This document shows, piece after piece, positions 9,637-18,993 of a stretch of 64,000 nucleotides of DNA. This stretch comes from Pigmentibacter sp. JX0631. Lineage in GTDB: Bacteria; Bdellovibrionota_B; Oligoflexia; Silvanigrellales; Silvanigrellaceae. The number at the start of each line of letters is the position of its first letter. Position 1 is the stretch's first letter. Where the stretch lies: the NCBI RefSeq assembly GCF_029873255.1, contig NZ_CP123622.1, positions 620,501 to 684,500 on the forward strand, written 5' to 3'. The notes beneath the pieces were generated by a model that searched no databases, was not told the DNA's origin, and was given only the letters and a program-made list of their open reading frames with translations. The translations under genes were made by a program, and so were the position numbers.

Positions 9637-10359
9637 ATGAATAGTATCCACTTTCTCCATGGTTTTTTAGGCTCTCCTAATGATTGGAGCATTTTTAATG
9701 ATGATTTAATAAATCATTCATTCTTTTTTCATTCAATAGCTGATTACATGCAACCTAAAAAGCAAAATGATAAAACTCACTTTGATTCATGGGTCAACAA
9801 TTTTAATTCTCATATTTCCAAAGAAAAAAATACTAAAAAAAATATCTTAGTTGGTTATTCTTTAGGAGGAAGGCTTGCATTACATTCTCTTGCAAGTAGT
9901 AATTTTTGGAATGCAGCAATTATAATTTCAGCAAATCCAGGACTAATAAATGAGCATGAGAAAAAAATAAGAATTAAAACAGATAATGAATGGGCAAATC
10001 GTTTTAAAAATGAAAAATGGGAAAATGTTATTAAAGCATGGAATTCTCAAAGTGTCTTTTCTAACTCGCAATTCTCAATAAATAGAAAAGAAAATACCTT
10101 TTGCAAAGCAGAAATTTCTAAAATGTTAAAAAATTATTCATTAGGTAAACAGGAAAATCTTCGAAATAAAATTAAGTTATTAAATATTCCTATTCTCTGG
10201 TTAGCAGGTGAAAAAGATCCAAAATATGTGAATATTGCTTATGAAATGCAAGAATTGAATAAAAATATTGCATTACAAATTATTCCAAATGCTGGACATC
10301 GAGTACCTTGGGAAAACCCTCAAGAGTTTAAAAGTATTTTGCATAATTTTCAGGTTTAA
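9637..10359 (+). CDS. Alpha/beta hydrolase, MenH-like
   Basis: A 240-residue hydrolase with HGFLGSPNDW near the N-terminus, nucleophile elbow GYSLGGR (Ser75), acid AGEKD (Asp194) and histidine NAGHRVPWENP (His221). The GYSxGGRLAL form and HGFLGS are typical of MenH, which makes 2-succinyl-6-hydroxy-2,4-cyclohexadiene-1-carboxylate in menaquinone synthesis. No other men gene is nearby, so the assignment rests on motifs and size (MenH is about 250 residues). It could be another small-molecule esterase. Confidence 0.65.
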   Translation: MNSIHFLHGFLGSPNDWSIFNDDLINHSFFFHSIADYMQPKKQNDKTHFDSWVNNFNSHISKEKNTKKNILVGYSLGGRLALHSLASSNFWNAAIIISANPGLINEHEKKIRIKTDNEWANRFKNEKWENVIKAWNSQSVFSNSQFSINRKENTFCKAEISKMLKNYSLGKQENLRNKIKLLNIPILWLAGEKDPKYVNIAYEMQELNKNIALQIIPNAGHRVPWENPQEFKSILHNFQV

Positions 10360-10410
10360 GTTAATTAATTATTTTGCAAGATTTATTTATTCTGTCAAAG
10401 AGTTGTTAAC

Positions 10411-10959
10411 TTAAAATGGTGGATTCAGTTTCCATGAATCTTGTGAGAAATGCGCTTCATGCCATAGTTGATCTAAATTCATATAACTATCGCTGCTATT
10501 AACTCCTATTGTTGAAATTGGTATTCCAAGCAAATTTAAAGACTCTCTTAAAATGAATATTCCAGGTGCAATTTTATCGTCGCTTAATCCAAATGGATAC
10601 CATGGTGAAAATATGTTTGCGGCAGGTTGTGCTAATTTATATTCCGCTCCAAATTGATTTATACAATTTAATTGAAATTCTTTTATTACATTTTCTGGAT
10701 CATTTTCAGTTACTTTGAAATATTTTACTTTTCTTTGCTTTTCTTGGTAATAATTTGTTTTTTCGGTTTTTTGTAATGAAAAGCTCTCAATTCCTTTTAC
10801 AGTAATTATATTTCCACAACCATCTTTAAGCCAATTCCATTTTGCTTCTTTAGTCGCACAAAATACAAATTTAGTTGTTTCTTTTGCAGATGAAATTTGT
10901 GGTGTAAGAATTGATAAAAACACAAAACTTATTACTGTTTTTTTGAAATTTTTATTCAT
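10411..10959 (-). CDS. Secreted protein of unknown function
   Basis: A 182-residue protein with a clear Sec signal peptide (cleavage near ISSA-KE) and two or three cysteines (FVFCATKEAKW, GCGN, LNCINQFG) that could pair in the periplasm. I recognise no family. Short Trp-containing motifs (KWNWLKDGCGN, SPWYPFGLSDD) suggest a small globular domain. It is transcribed leftward; a 21-bp perfect hairpin lies just upstream (10984-11034) and separates it from the lipocalin gene. Confidence 0.6.
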   Translation of the reverse strand: MNKNFKKTVISFVFLSILTPQISSAKETTKFVFCATKEAKWNWLKDGCGNIITVKGIESFSLQKTEKTNYYQEKQRKVKYFKVTENDPENVIKEFQLNCINQFGAEYKLAQPAANIFSPWYPFGLSDDKIAPGIFILRESLNLLGIPISTIGVNSSDSYMNLDQLWHEAHFSQDSWKLNPPF

Positions 10960-10983
10960 ATTTTATTTCCTTAAATAAATGAT

Positions 10984-11034
10984 TTTTATCTGAATAAACA
11001 AAAATATTTGTAATTTTTGTTTATTCAGATAAAA
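10984..11034. terminator. 21-bp perfect inverted repeat, terminator-like
   Basis: Arms 10984-11004 and 11014-11034 are exact reverse complements around a 9-base loop; the right arm is followed by a run of nine T at 11041-11049. It sits between two leftward genes and could end lipocalin transcription, rightward transcripts, or both. Confidence 0.5.
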
Positions 11035-11255
11035 CATTAATTTTTTTTTGTGTCAAATTAAAATTGCTTAATTAATAAGGATTAAAAAATATCTATAGAA
11101 TACCGAATAATTTTTTAAAAATATTTTTACATATTGATTATTTTAACTTTTACATAATAATTTAAAAATTGAAAAAATTTGAACAAAAAATTTAAAGTTT
11201 CAAACTTGAAAAGCTTTATTAAATACTATTGCTTTAAACTAATTATTTTAATAAC

Positions 11256-11834
11256 TTATCTAACATCATAAACTAAAGTACTTAAATTAAACCCATTTTG
11301 CTTTGCTATATCAAGCAATTTTTGAAGAGTTTCAGAATCAACCATTTCATCACGAGTCAAAATCCAAAGCATATCTTTTTTAGGTGTTCCAACGACTGCA
11401 TATTTATAGGAATCATCAACAAAATACACATAATAATTAACTCCTTTAAAAAAGTTAACAATATCAGTGACCCAATTAAAACTCACAAGTAAACTTCGAC
11501 CGCTGAGATCTTTCGGATCTACCTTTGCTTTACCAGTAATATCTTTTATTGATCCGTCACTTTTAAAACAGGTATTGAGAACTTTTACATTCCCATCTTC
11601 CTTCATAGAGTATTCAGCAGAGGAAGAATTACAGTCCTTTTGAAAAAAAGTTGGCAAACGCGCTTGCTCATACCATTTCCCCAAGTACCTAGGAAGATCA
11701 AGATTACATCCAGATCCTGTAAAGCCATTACTTTCAATCCGACACATTGAATTTTGTGATGCAACATTGTTACTATTTGCATAGGATGTACAAGCATAAA
11801 GTAAACTAGAAATTATGATGAATATTTTTTTCAT
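11256..11834 (-). CDS. Lipocalin (Blc-like)
   Basis: A 192-residue lipocalin. I chose the ATG at 11834, preceded by GGAAG, because it starts a signal peptide (MKKIFIIISSLLYACTSYA). The diagnostic first motif is present (LPRYLGKWYEQARLP, the G-x-W pattern), then NCFKSDGS-like strands and the third motif region (WILTRDEMV). Bacterial lipocalins such as Blc bind lipids in the envelope. A Cys in the signal (YACTS) could make it a lipoprotein like Blc. It is transcribed leftward as a single gene. Confidence 0.85.
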   Translation of the reverse strand: MKKIFIIISSLLYACTSYANSNNVASQNSMCRIESNGFTGSGCNLDLPRYLGKWYEQARLPTFFQKDCNSSSAEYSMKEDGNVKVLNTCFKSDGSIKDITGKAKVDPKDLSGRSLLVSFNWVTDIVNFFKGVNYYVYFVDDSYKYAVVGTPKKDMLWILTRDEMVDSETLQKLLDIAKQNGFNLSTLVYDVR

Positions 11835-12213
11835 TTTAATATCTTCCAAATGTTAAATTTAAAGGGTTAATAAGAACCTTTATACCCTATTCACATTTTA
11901 TTGTAAAATTATATGAAGTAAAATAGAAAATTTTACTATACCGTGATAGTACATAGTAATAAAAAAAATTTAACCGTCCAAAAAATATTATTTATCCGAA
12001 TTTACTATAATTCCAAATATATTTTTAATAATTTAAAATTATATATAAATTGAAGAAATTTCATTTTTATGTTTTCTGTATTTCATGATATTTTCGTCCA
12101 AAGAAAATATTAAGCAACTATAATAATTACAAAAATCTTCAATACTGGATAAAAATAGGGACGGGCTATTTTTATGTAATTATTTATTTATTCCATAATC
12201 ATGAAAGGTCAAA
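11835..12213. other. Intergenic region between lipocalin and toxin-like genes
   Basis: About 380 AT-rich bases with divergent promoters expected. A short palindrome TACTAT-N6-ATAGTA lies near 11940-11955 and could be an operator. No RNA or coding remnant is seen. Confidence 0.3.
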
Positions 12214-13368
12214 ATGAAAAAAAAGACTTATAAATACATAAAATTGTATACACTGTTTATTTTTTCTCAATCTTTTGTAATTTCAAAGGGACATGCAACA
12301 TACACATGTCCCATTACAAACGTTACACTCAAAGAACATAAATTATCAAAGGAGAACAATGTCATTAAAGTGAAAGATTCTTCACAAAATCCTGATGAAG
12401 TATTTAATATTTTTAAACAAGCAATTACAAAAATAAGAAATAAAGTTTCAAATCAAATAAGTGAAGCAAGAAATTTAAGAAATAATGGTCAGCAAACAAA
12501 CGATATTGAAAAAATTGAAAAAAAAGAGGCTTTAATTCTCCATAATTTACAACATCAAAATTCTGAAATTGAAGCTAATTATGGAAAACGATTTAATGAT
12601 CTTATAGCTAAAGAAGATCCAAAAGTTTTTTCTTATGCAAAATTTATAGAAGAAAATAGCAATGATGTGAAATTTGAAATTTACTCTATTAGTGGAGAGT
12701 ATCATATTGAAAATCCACAAAATGAGAATACTCATTTTGCAAATGTTAAACCTGAGAATGAGAGAAAATTATCCTATTTTAAACCAATTGATCAACAATT
12801 GGCTGATAAGTATTACAAAGAAATAAGTGGTTCTAGCGAAAGTATAGATTCTTTAGAGAAAAAAATAGACAATTATATCATTAGTTACAAAAATGAAAAT
12901 AAGCCTGATTTAAAAAATAAATTTATAAGATTAATGGAAGATAACTATAAAAAAATGATAGATACTTTTAACAAAACGTTAAATACATTTTCTCTATTAG
13001 ATCATAAGGCTCAAGTACAAAACATTCACGAAGGACACGCTGAAAATGGAAATCAAACTAGATTTTCAGATGCCGAAGCAAAAATATTAGAAAAATTATT
13101 GGATCTTACTCCACCTTCACAAAGAACAAGAAGTGCAAATGACTTACTTAATGAGCATAGAAATTATTTAGCAAAATTTAAATCCCTTAAATTATACGAT
13201 TTAAATCAGGATGTAAGAGGTACCTTAAAAATTTATACCTCACTAGAAACCTGTCCTTCCTGTAATAATGCTTATGTACTATTTGATGCTTTAAGACCAA
13301 ATATTAAATTAGAAATTTATACTTTAGATAAAGAACTCCAGATGGAAGTTTATAAGACTAAATACTAA
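12214..13368 (+). CDS. Exported protein with C-terminal toxin-deaminase domain
   Basis: A 384-residue protein with a Sec-type signal peptide (cleavage probably after SKGHA), a Lys/Glu-rich helical middle (60-260), and a C-terminal domain with deaminase motifs: FSDAEAKILEKLLD (Asp286, Glu288), then LKIYTSLETCPSCNNA (Cys347, Cys350) and RPNIKLEIY. DxE plus CxxC with a following P-N-I strand is the pattern I associate with the BURPS668_1122/Toxin-deaminase group of polymorphic toxins, which deaminate nucleobases in target cells. A second candidate metal site is HAE at 275-277. No immunity gene is adjacent. The next gene, 34 bases downstream, resembles a TcdA/TcdB translocation region, suggesting an effector paired with a delivery subunit. 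Confidence 0.65.
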   Translation: MKKKTYKYIKLYTLFIFSQSFVISKGHATYTCPITNVTLKEHKLSKENNVIKVKDSSQNPDEVFNIFKQAITKIRNKVSNQISEARNLRNNGQQTNDIEKIEKKEALILHNLQHQNSEIEANYGKRFNDLIAKEDPKVFSYAKFIEENSNDVKFEIYSISGEYHIENPQNENTHFANVKPENERKLSYFKPIDQQLADKYYKEISGSSESIDSLEKKIDNYIISYKNENKPDLKNKFIRLMEDNYKKMIDTFNKTLNTFSLLDHKAQVQNIHEGHAENGNQTRFSDAEAKILEKLLDLTPPSQRTRSANDLLNEHRNYLAKFKSLKLYDLNQDVRGTLKIYTSLETCPSCNNAYVLFDALRPNIKLEIYTLDKELQMEVYKTKY

Positions 13369-13402
13369 AAAACGAATTTTAAATTTTTAAAAATTGAGGG
13401 AA

Positions 13403-16400
13403 ATGATGCTGGAAAAAGTATTTTTTACTAAAAATAAATTGATGTTATCAATATCTTTTATTTTTATCTTGAGTTGTGAAAAAAGAACTCAAAGTATTGA
13501 AGATGAGAACAAAAAAGAGCTTACAAGAAGTTTTAACGCAAACGGAAGTTGTGGAGGACTATTTTCAGAGAAAGAAGAGTTTTTTAATCAACTATCTGAT
13601 GGTGAATTATATAAACTAAATTTTGAATTAAATTACTTATACTCCTTAAGCGAAGAAGATATTTTTTTAAAGTATGATTTATCTAAAAAAATATTAGAAC
13701 ACTTGGAAACAGTAAAAAGTAAATATAAGAATTTAGCAGAAAATAAACATTTACTTGATCTAACAAAAACATTACAAGATGAAATTGAAATTAACAAAAA
13801 TAGAATAGAAACAGAATCAAAGTATCAAGCCTCTTTGTTTGAAAAAACATATAATAAATTAATTAAAAATAAAGATGAATTTTTCTTACTTGATTCATTA
13901 AATGAAGATGAAAGCAGTATTGAAATACTTAATACACAAAATGAAAATAAATACTATAAATCAATTAATGATAAAGAACTTAAAAATATTAAAAATTTTA
14001 AAGAATTTATCGAAAATCATTCAAATCAGTTTTACAGAAAAGTAAATCATACTGATCATTTTAACGTCTCGCAGCCATCAATTGGTTTATCGCACGCATT
14101 TTTATTAAAAAATGTTGTGGATTATTTCAATAGTGAGAATTCAGGGCAAGGAGAAGATGATTCAAATCCAACTCTAAGGAAAGTTATAAAAGCACAAGTA
14201 TACACAAATTTGCTGCAATTAAGTTTGGATGTTGTAGATAGTGGTCTTAAAACTGCGCATATTGTAGAAATAATAAGAAGTAATGGGTTAAATAAATTTA
14301 ATATATTCAGAACATTTTCTAACTATACAGCTAAAATTAATACCGGTTTAAATTTCTTAAATCTTGCATATGATTACTTTGAGTTAACACATTCCAAAAC
14401 AAATGCAGAATTAACTCGTTACAGAACTCAATTCGGTTTTGATTCAACTTCCAGTGCATTTATTTTAGGGGGAATGGCACTTGGTGAAACTACAGCAGGT
14501 ATATTTTTAAGTGGAATTGGTGAAATTTTTGGTGGTCTCGCAGTTGGATTTAGCTCATATGCTCAAGTCGCTGGAGATAATATTGATGTTGCATTGAATA
14601 ATGCAAATTACTTTAGATTTTATGAAGAAGATCATAATAAAGTCTTAAATTCTGATACATTTGTCCCAAATTCCAATAATAAAACTATTTCTTTAGCTAC
14701 TAAATACTTGAAAAGAAATGATAATACTTATAAGAAAGAACAACTTGATGTTGTCTTCCAAGAAATAGATTTAACTAAACAAGGTAGTTACAAAATTACT
14801 TTTGGAGATCATATTTCATATCCAATATCAAGACATGATCCTGATGCAATTTACTATCACCCTTTTGCTCCAAATCCAGAACTTATTACATCTTCTAAAG
14901 TTTATGTTAAATTTAGAGAGGCATTACAGTTACCTAAAGAAAAAGAATTTAGCCTTGATAATATTCAAAAAATTATTTTACCGAATCAGGCGCAAAGATT
15001 GATTACCTACAGACATGACATGTATGCTCCTTGGATTACATATCGCTATGATGCAGAAATGAATGCTGCACGAAAAATTCAAATGAATGCAAAATTTATT
15101 TTTGATTATAGCGTAATGCGAGGGGCAGGTGATAAAGCAATTTCTGAATTAAAGTTTGATTATCAAAATACAGATATAAAAATAAAATTAAATTCAAATA
15201 ATTCTGGAATTCACTTTGTCTCTCCGCATGTCCATGATCGTGCTATAAATAAGATAAATTATAATTTTGAAGTTCTTGCTGAAAATTCACAAAAAGATAA
15301 TGAATTTCATCTCCACTTAAATGGCGATACAAAGTATAGTATAATATCGCAAGAAAAAGATAATTGGCATTTTCATATAGATCATAACATAATAAATTCA
15401 GAATTTCTTGAAAGTGATAAAAAGCTCTCTTTGACTTATTTTAATAAACAACAGAAAAATTTAACAATTTCATTCCCTGGAAAAAAACCCGCAAAAATTT
15501 ATATTCATGATAAATTTGGAATTACTTACTTAGTAAATGGAAATGGAGTAAATTCTTTAACTGCAGTTAAAGTTAATCTTGATTATAGTAATTTTAGTTC
15601 AAAATATGAATTGAATAATTTTATCAATCAAATAAGAAGAAATATTCCAAATGATCTAAGATATTTAAAAATAAACAATTACAAAGAATATTCAACAAGT
15701 AGTAAAGAAACAGCTTTTTATGACTTGCAAGAAAATTCATACATAAAAAGTGGTACAGACGCTGAAGATTTCAATATTCTTGGAAGAGTTCATTCTAAAG
15801 ATAATTTACTATTTTATTCAAAAAATTATATATACAAATTAAATGAAAATAATCAAATCAATATTTCAGCTGTGAAAAAGGATTTATTATTAGATAATTT
15901 AGGAGTAAAAATATCTGATTTATTAAATTCTATTAAAACAAATGAAAACGTTATAAGCTTAGTTATAAACGAAAAAGATTATGCTAAGTATGACAAGAAT
16001 AGCAAACAATTTTATTTATATGCAGACAATAAAATTCCTATTGGTGAGTCGCAAAAAAATCCAAATATTTTTTACTTTTTTGATAAAGAAAAAAATAAGT
16101 ATTTTAGTATCGATAAAAATTATCTGAATCCAAGCAATTTTAAAATTACCTTGCAGTCTGGTGAAATTAAATTAGTATCTAATATAAAATACGAATGGGT
16201 TCTTGAACCTGATTCAGCTGACTCGCTCAAAAATTTGCAGAATACAAAAAAAATTGCTCTATTACTAAATGACATTCATAATTCAGCAAATAAAATTGAG
16301 GAAGAACGTTGCCAAAATTTAGGTGGCTCTTCTAATTCAATGCTTGAAAATTTAAAAATAACCCTTTGCAAAATAGGCAAAGATATAAATAGCAGTAATA

Positions 16401-17068
16401 TAAATTATATTTCAACATATAGTTCACAAACTAAAAAGACTCTAATATTAGATGATTCTCAATCATCCTTTAAACAAATTGAATTTTTAACAGGTAAATA
16501 CTTGTTTGAAGGAACTGGATATGAAAATTGGGGCGCCGGTGATTGGATTAGTTTAAATCCTCCATATACGACAAATCAGAAGCTGCTTGCATTTGGTGAA
16601 CTCCCTAACCAATTTAATCCTTCAGCGGCTAATAATAGTGCGTTTTTAAGCGATGTGCGCTTTATTGATTCAGAAGGTAATATTTTAAGAGCAATTTCAG
16701 GTACGCAAAACTCAAATGCAAAAAATTACGGTATTGAAAAGAAACTCGAAAAGCCTTATGCGACATCTTTACTAGGTGCATTTGTCTATAATAACAAACA
16801 AGAAAATGCTGTTTATTTCTTAAAAAAGGACTTACAGTATGACAAACTTGATACTAGCTTCAATAAAGTTTCACAGGGAAATATAGCTGACTTATTTTAT
16901 ATGTTACCAGCTGATGAAATAAAAAATATTAAATATATATTAAAAACTGAGAATCATTTAACTTTATATAAAACAAAAGGCAAAAAATTTGATGGATACT
17001 ACTTAATTCCTATCCAAGAAATTTTTGCAAAAGATGGGACACATAGTTTTTATTATGTTAAGTTGTAG
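13403..17068 (+). CDS. Large lipoprotein with TcdA/TcdB-like pore-forming (translocation) region
   Basis: A protein of about 1,221 residues starting at ATG 13403 or 13406 after GAGGG, with a lipobox (FILSC, Cys25). Residues 60-150 are helical. A hydrophobic Gly/Ala-rich stretch lies near 350-395 (AFILGGMALGETTAGIFL). Around 590-660 the pattern NTDIKIKLNSNNSG, then INKINYNFEV and DNWHFHID, matches my memory of the TcdA/TcdB pore-domain block (TNIKIKL, NKLSYSF, DDLWIFNID). In clostridial toxins this region inserts into the endosome and translocates the enzyme domain. No glucosyltransferase, autoprotease or CROP repeats are present. The deaminase-like gene is 34 bases upstream, in the same direction. 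Confidence 0.6.
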   Translation: MMLEKVFFTKNKLMLSISFIFILSCEKRTQSIEDENKKELTRSFNANGSCGGLFSEKEEFFNQLSDGELYKLNFELNYLYSLSEEDIFLKYDLSKKILEHLETVKSKYKNLAENKHLLDLTKTLQDEIEINKNRIETESKYQASLFEKTYNKLIKNKDEFFLLDSLNEDESSIEILNTQNENKYYKSINDKELKNIKNFKEFIENHSNQFYRKVNHTDHFNVSQPSIGLSHAFLLKNVVDYFNSENSGQGEDDSNPTLRKVIKAQVYTNLLQLSLDVVDSGLKTAHIVEIIRSNGLNKFNIFRTFSNYTAKINTGLNFLNLAYDYFELTHSKTNAELTRYRTQFGFDSTSSAFILGGMALGETTAGIFLSGIGEIFGGLAVGFSSYAQVAGDNIDVALNNANYFRFYEEDHNKVLNSDTFVPNSNNKTISLATKYLKRNDNTYKKEQLDVVFQEIDLTKQGSYKITFGDHISYPISRHDPDAIYYHPFAPNPELITSSKVYVKFREALQLPKEKEFSLDNIQKIILPNQAQRLITYRHDMYAPWITYRYDAEMNAARKIQMNAKFIFDYSVMRGAGDKAISELKFDYQNTDIKIKLNSNNSGIHFVSPHVHDRAINKINYNFEVLAENSQKDNEFHLHLNGDTKYSIISQEKDNWHFHIDHNIINSEFLESDKKLSLTYFNKQQKNLTISFPGKKPAKIYIHDKFGITYLVNGNGVNSLTAVKVNLDYSNFSSKYELNNFINQIRRNIPNDLRYLKINNYKEYSTSSKETAFYDLQENSYIKSGTDAEDFNILGRVHSKDNLLFYSKNYIYKLNENNQINISAVKKDLLLDNLGVKISDLLNSIKTNENVISLVINEKDYAKYDKNSKQFYLYADNKIPIGESQKNPNIFYFFDKEKNKYFSIDKNYLNPSNFKITLQSGEIKLVSNIKYEWVLEPDSADSLKNLQNTKKIALLLNDIHNSANKIEEERCQNLGGSSNSMLENLKITLCKIGKDINSSNINYISTYSSQTKKTLILDDSQSSFKQIEFLTGKYLFEGTGYENWGAGDWISLNPPYTTNQKLLAFGELPNQFNPSAANNSAFLSDVRFIDSEGNILRAISGTQNSNAKNYGIEKKLEKPYATSLLGAFVYNNKQENAVYFLKKDLQYDKLDTSFNKVSQGNIADLFYMLPADEIKNIKYILKTENHLTLYKTKGKKFDGYYLIPIQEIFAKDGTHSFYYVKL

Positions 17069-17080
17069 GAATTAATTTTC

Positions 17081-17560
17081 CTACAGCAGGATTTCAAGAT
17101 CAATTTCGTCTCTTATTGGTATCCCATAATCACCTATTTCGGGACATGGTTTTATTTTTCTCGTAAATTCCATTGAATTTAAATGTATTCCACAAATATG
17201 GAACCCTCTAGTTTGATAAAACCTTAAAGCATCTAGATTATCATTATGTGTCATTAAGTAAATTCGTTTGCATTGCTTATTTTTTGCAATTTCTTTTAGA
17301 CGTGCTATTATTTGTGTTCCAATGCCTTTAAATTTTTCGAACACTTCAAAAACGACAATTTCACAATCATCGCCTTGCAGATCATAAAACAAGAATCCTA
17401 CCCAAGTATCATTCAATTGCGCAATAATACCGTTTAGTTTACTTGGATAATAATTTTTTGTTCTTATAACTAAAGGCTCTCCACCCCAATGTTTTTTCAT
17501 CTTTATTAGGGTTTGTGAAGAATCATCAGAAGTTGTTTCCCTGAATATTATATTTTGCAT
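17081..17560 (-). CDS. GNAT-family N-acetyltransferase
   Basis: A 159-residue single-domain GNAT. The acetyl-CoA loop is FEKFKGIGTQIIARLKEIAK (Q/R-x-x-G-x-G/A form), preceded by the strand CEIVVFEVFE and followed by IYLMTHNDNLDALRFYQTRGF, the usual motif B with the Asn and Tyr. The substrate is unknown. It reads toward the toxin-like lipoprotein gene, with which it is convergent (12 bases between stops), and shares direction with the LysE-type exporter upstream. Confidence 0.85.
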   Translation of the reverse strand: MQNIIFRETTSDDSSQTLIKMKKHWGGEPLVIRTKNYYPSKLNGIIAQLNDTWVGFLFYDLQGDDCEIVVFEVFEKFKGIGTQIIARLKEIAKNKQCKRIYLMTHNDNLDALRFYQTRGFHICGIHLNSMEFTRKIKPCPEIGDYGIPIRDEIDLEILL

Positions 17561-17606
17561 TAATTATCCTTAGTTATTAGTAAAACTGAGATAGAAGAAG
17601 TCACTT

Positions 17607-18206
17607 TTACCATATCAATAGAGATAATGCCAAAAGAATCATCACACTTCCCGAAATATAACGTATATACTTTATTTTAGATAATAAAATTTTAGCAGCT
17701 CTATTTGCTATTAGCAAATAAGTAAACATTGATAAAACAACCACAGAAATTTGTATTAAAGACAAAATAAAAGTTTGAATTAAAATATTTTTTTCATTAA
17801 CTATATAATTGGGTAATAAAGTTATGTATAAAAATAAAATTTTGGGATTTGTTAAGCAACAAATTAAAGATTCATAATATAAATTAATTTTATTAGGTTT
17901 TATTACTGGTTCATTTTTTTCAAATTTAAAATTATCTTTATTACAAATATTTTTAATTCCTAAATATATTAGATAAAAAGCACCAATAAATTTTAAATAG
18001 GTATAAAAATTTGTTGAAAATTTAAAAACACCTTGGACTGAAAATGAGCTAATTAAGGCAAATACAATTAATCCAGATAAAATACCAAAAATTGCAAATA
18101 TCGCATCTTTCAATTGGTATCTTAGCCCATTATTTATCATCAGTACAACATTTGGCCCTGGTGTGAAGGCTAACAAAAAGACAGTAATAAAAAAAAGATA
18201 GTACAT
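17607..18206 (-). CDS. LysE/RhtB-family amino-acid exporter
   Basis: A 199-residue inner-membrane protein with about six helices and the family's opening motif FTPGPNVVLMINNGLRY. LysE/RhtB proteins export amino acids or related metabolites by proton exchange. A conserved pair of residues in the TNPKILFLY region (CLTNPKILFLYITLLP) also fits. It lies 46 bases upstream of a GNAT gene on the same strand, so the two may be co-transcribed; exporter plus acetyltransferase suggests handling of a toxic amine or amino acid, but this is inference. Confidence 0.85.
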   Translation of the reverse strand: MYYLFFITVFLLAFTPGPNVVLMINNGLRYQLKDAIFAIFGILSGLIVFALISSFSVQGVFKFSTNFYTYLKFIGAFYLIYLGIKNICNKDNFKFEKNEPVIKPNKINLYYESLICCLTNPKILFLYITLLPNYIVNEKNILIQTFILSLIQISVVVLSMFTYLLIANRAAKILLSKIKYIRYISGSVMILLALSLLIW

Positions 18207-18648
18207 AATATTATGAATTCACTATAGTAAATTGAAATTTTTTCGTACAAAAAGACAAACAAAATATAAGTAAGTCAAGCTATATTACATTAAATTTTAA
18301 AGAATTGGAAGAAATAAAAGTAAACAGGAAAAAATTATTTAATAATTTTTCATTTTTTTTATAACATATTTTTAATTTTGTTTAAAAAATATATAAATAT
18401 TTAATTAAAATTGGTTTATTTATACCAAATGTGAAATTTTTAAAAATTCATGTGTTAAATTTTTGCAAGAAATTACAATTATTTAATGTAATATTATTTT
18501 TTATTAAATAGTACTAATCAATATTCTAATGAAATAAAAAAATTTTAAGCCATAAGAAAATATCTAAATTTATAAAATAAATGAATTGACAAATAGTATT
18601 GTATCATACAAGATTGCCAAATTAAATTTTTTATATAATGGAGTATAT
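18207..18648. other. Intergenic region
   Basis: About 440 very AT-rich bases between divergent genes. No RNA, repeat or coding remnant is evident; promoters for both flanking genes are expected. Confidence 0.3.
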
Positions 18649-18963
18649 ATGGCTTTTGCTTCAATTGTATTTGAGAACCCCAAGACTGGGTTGATGAAAG
18701 AAGCTCCTGTAGGGTTTTCATGGACTGTTTTTTTCTTTGGATTTATTTCACCTTTGTTTAGAGGTGATTGGAAATGGAGTTTGATAATACTGCTTTGTCA
18801 ATTTGCTACTTTAGGTATTAGTAATTTTTATTTCATGTTTAAATATAATAAACTCTATATAAAAGACCTTGTTTATTCTGGATATAAAGCAAAATCAATA
18901 ACAAAGTATGATATTAATTTTGCATCTATGCGAATTGGATTTAAAATACCCCAGTTAACTTAA
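18649..18963 (+). CDS. Small membrane protein, HrgC/DUF2628-like
   Basis: A 104-residue protein. I chose the ATG at 18649 because GGAG sits 5 bases upstream; the longer frame starting at 18586 has no ribosome site. It has the pattern SWTVFFFGFISPLFRGDWKW followed by a membrane helix, which I associate with small HrgC/DUF2628-like proteins of unknown function. Two membrane segments are likely (about 20-40 and 45-65), with a basic C-terminal tail. Confidence 0.6.
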   Translation: MAFASIVFENPKTGLMKEAPVGFSWTVFFFGFISPLFRGDWKWSLIILLCQFATLGISNFYFMFKYNKLYIKDLVYSGYKAKSITKYDINFASMRIGFKIPQLT

Positions 18964-18993
18964 TAAAGTTTTGTAAAATTGAATTTTTGAGGG

